From Microvirga sp. (GTDB taxonomy: Bacteria > Pseudomonadota > Alphaproteobacteria > Rhizobiales > Beijerinckiaceae), in assembly GCA_022241475.1 (NCBI GenBank), contig JAKOMT010000001.1:115444-125190 (forward strand): a stretch of DNA of 9,747 nucleotides, in the 5' to 3' direction. Below are positions 6,928 to 9,747 of the stretch, in pieces; within the stretch, counting starts at the first letter, position 1, and the number at the start of each line of letters is the position of its first letter. The position numbers and the translations under genes are program-made. Below the pieces are notes generated by a model, which was not told the origin of the DNA, made no database searches, and worked only from the letters and a program-made list of their open reading frames with translations.

Positions 6928-7337
6928 CAGGGCTCACCGCCCACGCGCAAGGCCTCGATCACGACGAAGGCCTGCGCCATGGGCGGATCGTCGGTGAGGC
7001 TGACGTGGAGCCGCGGTTCGAAGCCGTGGGGGATCATCTGGGCGAGGCGCCGCGCCGCGCCGCCCGTGAGTCGCATCGTCGGGCGCCCCGACCGGTCGTT
7101 GACGACCTCCATATCGCGCCAGAACACGCCGTGCGACAGCCCCGTGCCGAGCGCCTTGGCGCAGGCCTCCTTGGCGGCGAAGCGGCGCGCGTAGGATGGC
7201 GCGGTCGCGCGCCGGCGCTCGCTGCGATCGCGCTCGCCCTGAGTGAAGATGCGATGCGTGAAGCGCTCGCCGAAGCGGGCGATGGCCGCTTCGATGCGAC
7301 GGATGTCGCACAGGTCCGAGCCGATGCCGACGATCAT
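6927..7337 (-). CDS. acpS: Holo-[acyl-carrier-protein] synthase
   Basis: The enzyme transfers 4'-phosphopantetheine from CoA to the serine of acyl carrier protein, activating it for fatty-acid synthesis in the cytoplasm. At 136 residues it has the family's normal length. It opens with [11 protein letters not shown] (2-12), which includes the Mg-binding D8. It also carries [16 protein letters not shown] (51-66) with the second metal ligand E57 and K56. The C-terminal H-V-S-L-T-D-D (111-117) is typical too. The ATG at 7337 overlaps the pdxJ stop by four bases (ATGA), with AGGGG about eight bases upstream inside pdxJ. The pdxJ-acpS order is common in proteobacteria. The next gene is the EndoU-like protein rather than the often-seen lepB. 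Confidence 0.97.
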   Translation of the reverse strand: MIVGIGSDLCDIRRIEAAIARFGERFTHRIFTQGERDRSERRRATAPSYARRFAAKEACAKALGTGLSHGVFWRDMEVVNDRSGRPTMRLTGGAARRLAQMIPHGFEPRLHVSLTDDPPMAQAFVVIEALRVGGEP

Positions 7338-8116
7338 GCCGACGCCCCTGCCCGCGCCGCTCGACCCGCCCCTCGCCGCCCCTCGTCCATGGCCGCGCGC
7401 ATGTCCGCGATGGCGCGCTCGAGCCCGACGAAAATCGCCTCGCCGATGAGGAAATGGCCGATGTTCAGCTCCACGACCTGCGCAATGGCGGCGACGGGGC
7501 GCACGTTCTGCGTCGTCAGCCCGTGGCCGGCGTGGATTTCGAGCCCGATCGAGGCCCCGTGCGCCGCCGCGCGCCGCAGCCGCGAGAGTTCCCGCGACAC
7601 CGCCGCCTCGTCGCCCGCGAGCCAGGCCTCGGCGTAGGTTCCGGTGTGCAGTTCGACGACCGCCGCGCCGAGCGCGCGCGCGGCGTCCATCACCCGCTCC
7701 TCGGGCTCGACGAAGAGCGAAACGCGCGCCCCCGCCTGAGCCAGCCGCGCCACCGCGTCGCGCAGGACCTCGGGACGGCCCGCGAGATCGAGCCCGCCCT
7801 CGGTGGTGCGCTCCTCGCGCTTCTCGGGCACGAGGCAGGCGGCGTGCGGACGAAGCCGCGTCGCGATGGCGAGCATCTCCTCCGTCACCGCCATCTCGAA
7901 ATTGAGCGGGGCTTCGATCTCGGCGCGCAGGCGCTCCATGTCCTCGTCGCGGATGTGCCGGCGATCTTCGCGCAGATGCGCCGTGATGCCCTGCGCTCCC
8001 GCCGCGATCGCCAGATGCGCAGCGCGCACGGGATCGGGATGCGGCCCGCCGCGCGCGTTGCGCACGGTGGCGACGTGATCGATGTTGACGCCGAGGCGAA
8101 GCGACGAAGCGGCCAT
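7334..8116 (-). CDS. pdxJ: Pyridoxine 5'-phosphate synthase
   Basis: PdxJ condenses 3-amino-2-oxopropyl phosphate with 1-deoxy-D-xylulose 5-phosphate to give pyridoxine 5'-phosphate, the last ring-closing step of DXP-dependent vitamin B6 synthesis. The 260-residue TIM-barrel protein carries [12 protein letters not shown] (8-19), A-H-L-R-E-D (46-51), N-F-E-M-A (72-76), E-L-H-T-G-Y-like E-L-H-T-G-T-Y (155-161) and H-A-G-H-G-L (195-200). H47, E74 and H195 correspond to the catalytic residues H45, E72 and H193 of the E. coli enzyme. The last 15 residues are an Ala/Gly/Arg-rich tail. The frame is open far upstream, but the conserved N-terminus fixes the ATG at 8116. A GGAGG lies 11 bases before it, slightly far. 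This is the first gene of the pdxJ-acpS-EndoU operon. Confidence 0.97.
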   Translation of the reverse strand: MAASSLRLGVNIDHVATVRNARGGPHPDPVRAAHLAIAAGAQGITAHLREDRRHIRDEDMERLRAEIEAPLNFEMAVTEEMLAIATRLRPHAACLVPEKREERTTEGGLDLAGRPEVLRDAVARLAQAGARVSLFVEPEERVMDAARALGAAVVELHTGTYAEAWLAGDEAAVSRELSRLRRAAAHGASIGLEIHAGHGLTTQNVRPVAAIAQVVELNIGHFLIGEAIFVGLERAIADMRAAMDEGRRGAGRAARAGASA

Positions 8117-8170
8117 GTATCCCCGAACCTCCAGATGCGAGCCCTCAATTAGCGCAAAGCCGGGCCGCGG

Positions 8171-8198
8171 GCCATAGGAGGGGTCGGCCGATGGACAA
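8171..8198 (-). promoter_or_regulatory. Weak candidate promoter for the pdxJ operon
   Basis: On the minus strand, TTGTCC (8198-8193) and TATGGC (8176-8171) are 16 bases apart, upstream of the pdxJ start at 8116. The -35 is good but the -10 matches the consensus poorly. The 138-base divergent gap must hold promoters for both pdxJ and the restriction gene, and this is the best minus-strand candidate I see. Confidence 0.25.
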
Positions 8199-8207
8199 CG
8201 CCGGATC

Positions 8208-8245
8208 GCCCCCCTATCGTCCGACCGTTCGGAGATGCGGGGGGC
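8208..8245 (+). promoter_or_regulatory. Two-part leader hairpin before the restriction-modification gene
   Basis: GCCCCCC (8208-8214) can pair with GGGGGGC (8239-8245). Inside a 5x5 internal loop, TCCGA (8220-8224) pairs with TCGGA (8229-8233) around a four-base loop. The 3' arm, GGGGGG, is the only ribosome-binding-like sequence at usable distance (ten bases) from the ATG at 8255. The hairpin could therefore hide the ribosome site in the mRNA, if the transcript starts upstream of it. Confidence 0.45.
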
Positions 8246-8254
8246 CGTGACGCG

Positions 8255-9604
8255 ATGTTGGATGAGTTGATCGCGAAGGTCCGCGCGTCCGGCGGCTCCG
8301 AGCGTGCGAACTATCAGCTCTTCATCCTCGATCTCTGCGCCACGCTCGACCTCGAAAAGCCCTCCTACGCGTCCGACGAGAGCCGGCTGAACGATTACGT
8401 CTTCGAGCGTCGCGTCGATTTCGCGCATCCCGACGGCTCGTGGACGCCCGGCTTTATCGATTGCTACAAGCGCGACTGCTTCGTGCTGGAGGCCAAGCAG
8501 TCGCGCAAACGCGCCGATGCGGCCGCCGCTCTGCCCGCGCCACCGGCCCTGCCGCAGCCGCGCCGGGCGAAGGCAGGGCGCGGCTGGGATCAGGTGCTGA
8601 TCGAGGCCCGCCGGCAGGCCGAGAACTACGCCCGTGCGCTTCCCGTCGACCACGGTTACCCGCCCTTCCTGATCGTCGTCGACGTCGGTCAGGTGATCGA
8701 GGTCTTCGCCGATTTCTCCGGGCAGGGAAAGAACTACGCCCATTTCCCCGACAGGCGTTCCTACCGCATCGGCATGGAGGACCTGCGCGATCCGGAGGTG
8801 CAGGAGCGGCTGCGGCTGATCTGGACCGATCCGCACGCGCTCGACCCGGCCCGCGTCGCCGCCGAGGTCACGCGCGACATCGCCGCCCGGCTCGCGCGCA
8901 TCGCCAAGCGACTGGAGGGCCGGCACGACGCCAAGGACGTCGCCGAATTCCTCATGCGCTGCTTGTTCACGATGTTCGCGGAGGATGTCGGGCTCCTGCC
9001 GAACAGGGCCTTCTGCGAGCTTCTCGGCACGCTCGTCGAGCGCCCGGACCAGTTCGCGCCCGCGCTCGAATCGCTCTGGGCCACGATGGACTCGGGCGGC
9101 TATGAGCCGCGCATGATGGCGACGCTCAAGCGCTTTAACGGCGCGCTCTTCAAGAACCGTCGCGCCCTGCCATTGGCGCGCGAGGAGATCGAGGAGCTCT
9201 GGATCGCCTCGCAGCGCGACTGGCGTGACGTCGAGCCCGCGATCTTCGGCACGCTTCTGGAGCGCGCCCTCGATCCGCGCGAGCGGGCGAAGCTCGGCGC
9301 CCATTACACGCCGCGCGCCTATGTCGAGCGCCTCGTCATCCCCACCATCATCGAGCCGCTGCGCGCCGAATGGGAGGTCGTCAAGGGCCGCGTCGAGGAC
9401 CTGCGGCGGGCCGGCGACGAGGCCGGCGCGCTGGGGGTCGTGAAGGCCTTCCATCACGCGCTCTGCACCATCGACGTGCTCGACCCCGCCTGCGGCACCG
9501 GCAATTTCCTCGGTGGATTCAATCGGTCGTCGCAACAACTCTGTGGAGGGTGGTCGCGATGGCGGGTCGAAGGCGTTCGGATCGGTGTATTCGGGGTAAG
9601 CTGA
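8255..9604 (+). pseudogene. MmeI-like (type IIL) restriction-modification enzyme, 5' part, cut by an insertion sequence
   Basis: The intact enzyme would both methylate adenine and cut DNA from one large polypeptide. The 419 host-derived residues hold an N-terminal nuclease region with D69-X9-E79-A-K81 (F-V-L-E-A-K-Q, 76-82), the spacing known for MmeI D70/E80/K82. A helical linker follows (about 200-340), then G-A-H-Y-T-P (348-353) and methyltransferase motif I, D-P-A-C-G-T-G-N-F-L (410-419). Codon 419 ends at 9511; after it the sequence is no longer family-like. It reads 30 foreign residues into the IS30-type element and stops at 9604. The catalytic N-P-P-Y/F motif, the rest of the methylase and the target-recognition domain are missing, so the fragment cannot methylate. 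The ATG at 8255 is supported by the MmeI residue numbering. A 3' part may lie beyond the insertion sequence. Confidence 0.82.
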
Positions 9605-9747
9605 GGTCGCCCGGTCGACCGGGGCTTGTCCGACGCGATGATCTTCGGCGGTTCTGGGCTTTTATCGCCGACGGGCTGTCGAGTGAGGACGCGGCGATGG
9701 CAATCGGGATATCGCAGCCGGTCGGCTATCGGCTGTTCCGAGCGGCG
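9512..9747 (+). mobile_element. IS30-type insertion sequence, left end (runs off right edge)
   Basis: Homology to the restriction gene stops at 9511, and sequence beginning ggtggattcaatcggtcg follows, leading into a transposase gene at 9559. The left boundary therefore falls at about 9512-9518. The exact base cannot be set because the right inverted repeat and the target duplication are outside the window. The 47-base leader before the transposase should hold the left inverted repeat and its promoter. Confidence 0.8.
9559..9747 (+). CDS. IS30-family transposase, N-terminal part (runs off right edge)
   Basis: Sixty-three residues are visible and the frame is open to the window edge. A basic start (M-A-G-R-R-R-S-D-R) is followed by S-P-G-R-P-G (17-22), then an N-terminal helix-turn-helix-like segment with F-W-A-F-I-A-D-G-L-S-S-E-D-A-A (32-46) and G-I-S-Q-P-V-G-Y-R-L-F-R (50-61). 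This pattern is typical of the alphaproteobacterial IS30 subgroup, where it is usually followed by A-G-G-M and a second helix-turn-helix. The ATG at 9559 has GGAGG (9545-9549) nine bases upstream. The gene overlaps the chimeric tail of the interrupted restriction frame in another reading frame. The DDE catalytic domain lies beyond the window, so I cannot say whether the transposase is intact. Confidence 0.82.
   Translation, partial: MAGRRRSDRCIRGKLRSPGRPGLVRRDDLRRFWAFIADGLSSEDAAMAIGISQPVGYRLFRAA

Noticed and set aside
8117..9538. Minus-strand frame stays open from pdxJ through the whole restriction gene
   Set aside because: The translation antisense to the restriction gene is low-complexity and charged, and the conserved PdxJ N-terminus begins at 8116. 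The openness comes from high-GC codon bias.
1..9747. Search for complete FixK/Fnr boxes (TTGAT-N4-ATCAA) in the gaps between genes
   Set aside because: Only half-sites (ATCAA at 3224, 3282 and 4406) were seen by eye, with no matching partner at the right spacing.
1..9747. tRNA, rRNA or riboswitch genes
   Set aside because: No cloverleaf with T-loop consensus, rRNA segment or known riboswitch core was recognised in the intergenic gaps.

Overview
The window reads as chromosomal DNA of a high-GC alphaproteobacterium, probably Hyphomicrobiales. The evidence is the strong G/C third-position bias on both strands, a Tat-exported TRAP-type binding protein, a FixK-like Crp/Fnr regulator beside a FixJ-like receiver, and the pdxJ-acpS gene pair. 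I cannot fix the genus from the sequence alone. Eleven protein genes or gene fragments are supported. Most of the other long open frames are antisense shadows caused by codon bias.

Left part (1-5761). A TRAP transporter substrate-binding protein starts at 196 and runs off the left edge on the minus strand. A 337-base divergent intergenic region follows, holding a small dyad. Then comes a plus-strand gene for a short, LOV-like PAS protein that lacks the photoactive cysteine. It converges, with an 11-base gap, on a minus-strand gene for an exported DUF305 protein with a Gly/His-rich repeat. Further along the minus strand lie a membrane diguanylate cyclase (GGEEF, intact I-site), an AbrB-family membrane protein, a FixK-like regulator followed by a clear intrinsic terminator, and a single-domain response regulator. 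Much of this block looks like signalling: c-di-GMP, PAS sensing, a receiver and a Crp/Fnr factor. No shared pathway can be proved from the sequence.

Middle part (5869-8116). A tight minus-strand operon runs pdxJ (pyridoxine 5'-phosphate synthase), acpS (holo-ACP synthase), then a secreted protein whose C-terminal half matches the active-site layout of EndoU/XendoU endonucleases. The first pair overlaps by four bases (ATGA) and the second by one base (TGATG). In many alphaproteobacteria the gene after acpS is lepB, so a secreted EndoU-like protein there is the most unusual gene content in the window.

Right part (8255-9747). Divergent from pdxJ is the 5' part of a large MmeI-like (type IIL) restriction-modification gene with a D-X9-ExK nuclease motif. 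It is cut inside its SAM-binding motif I by an IS30-type insertion sequence. The insertion's transposase starts at 9559 and runs off the right edge. A two-part hairpin lies in the restriction gene's leader.
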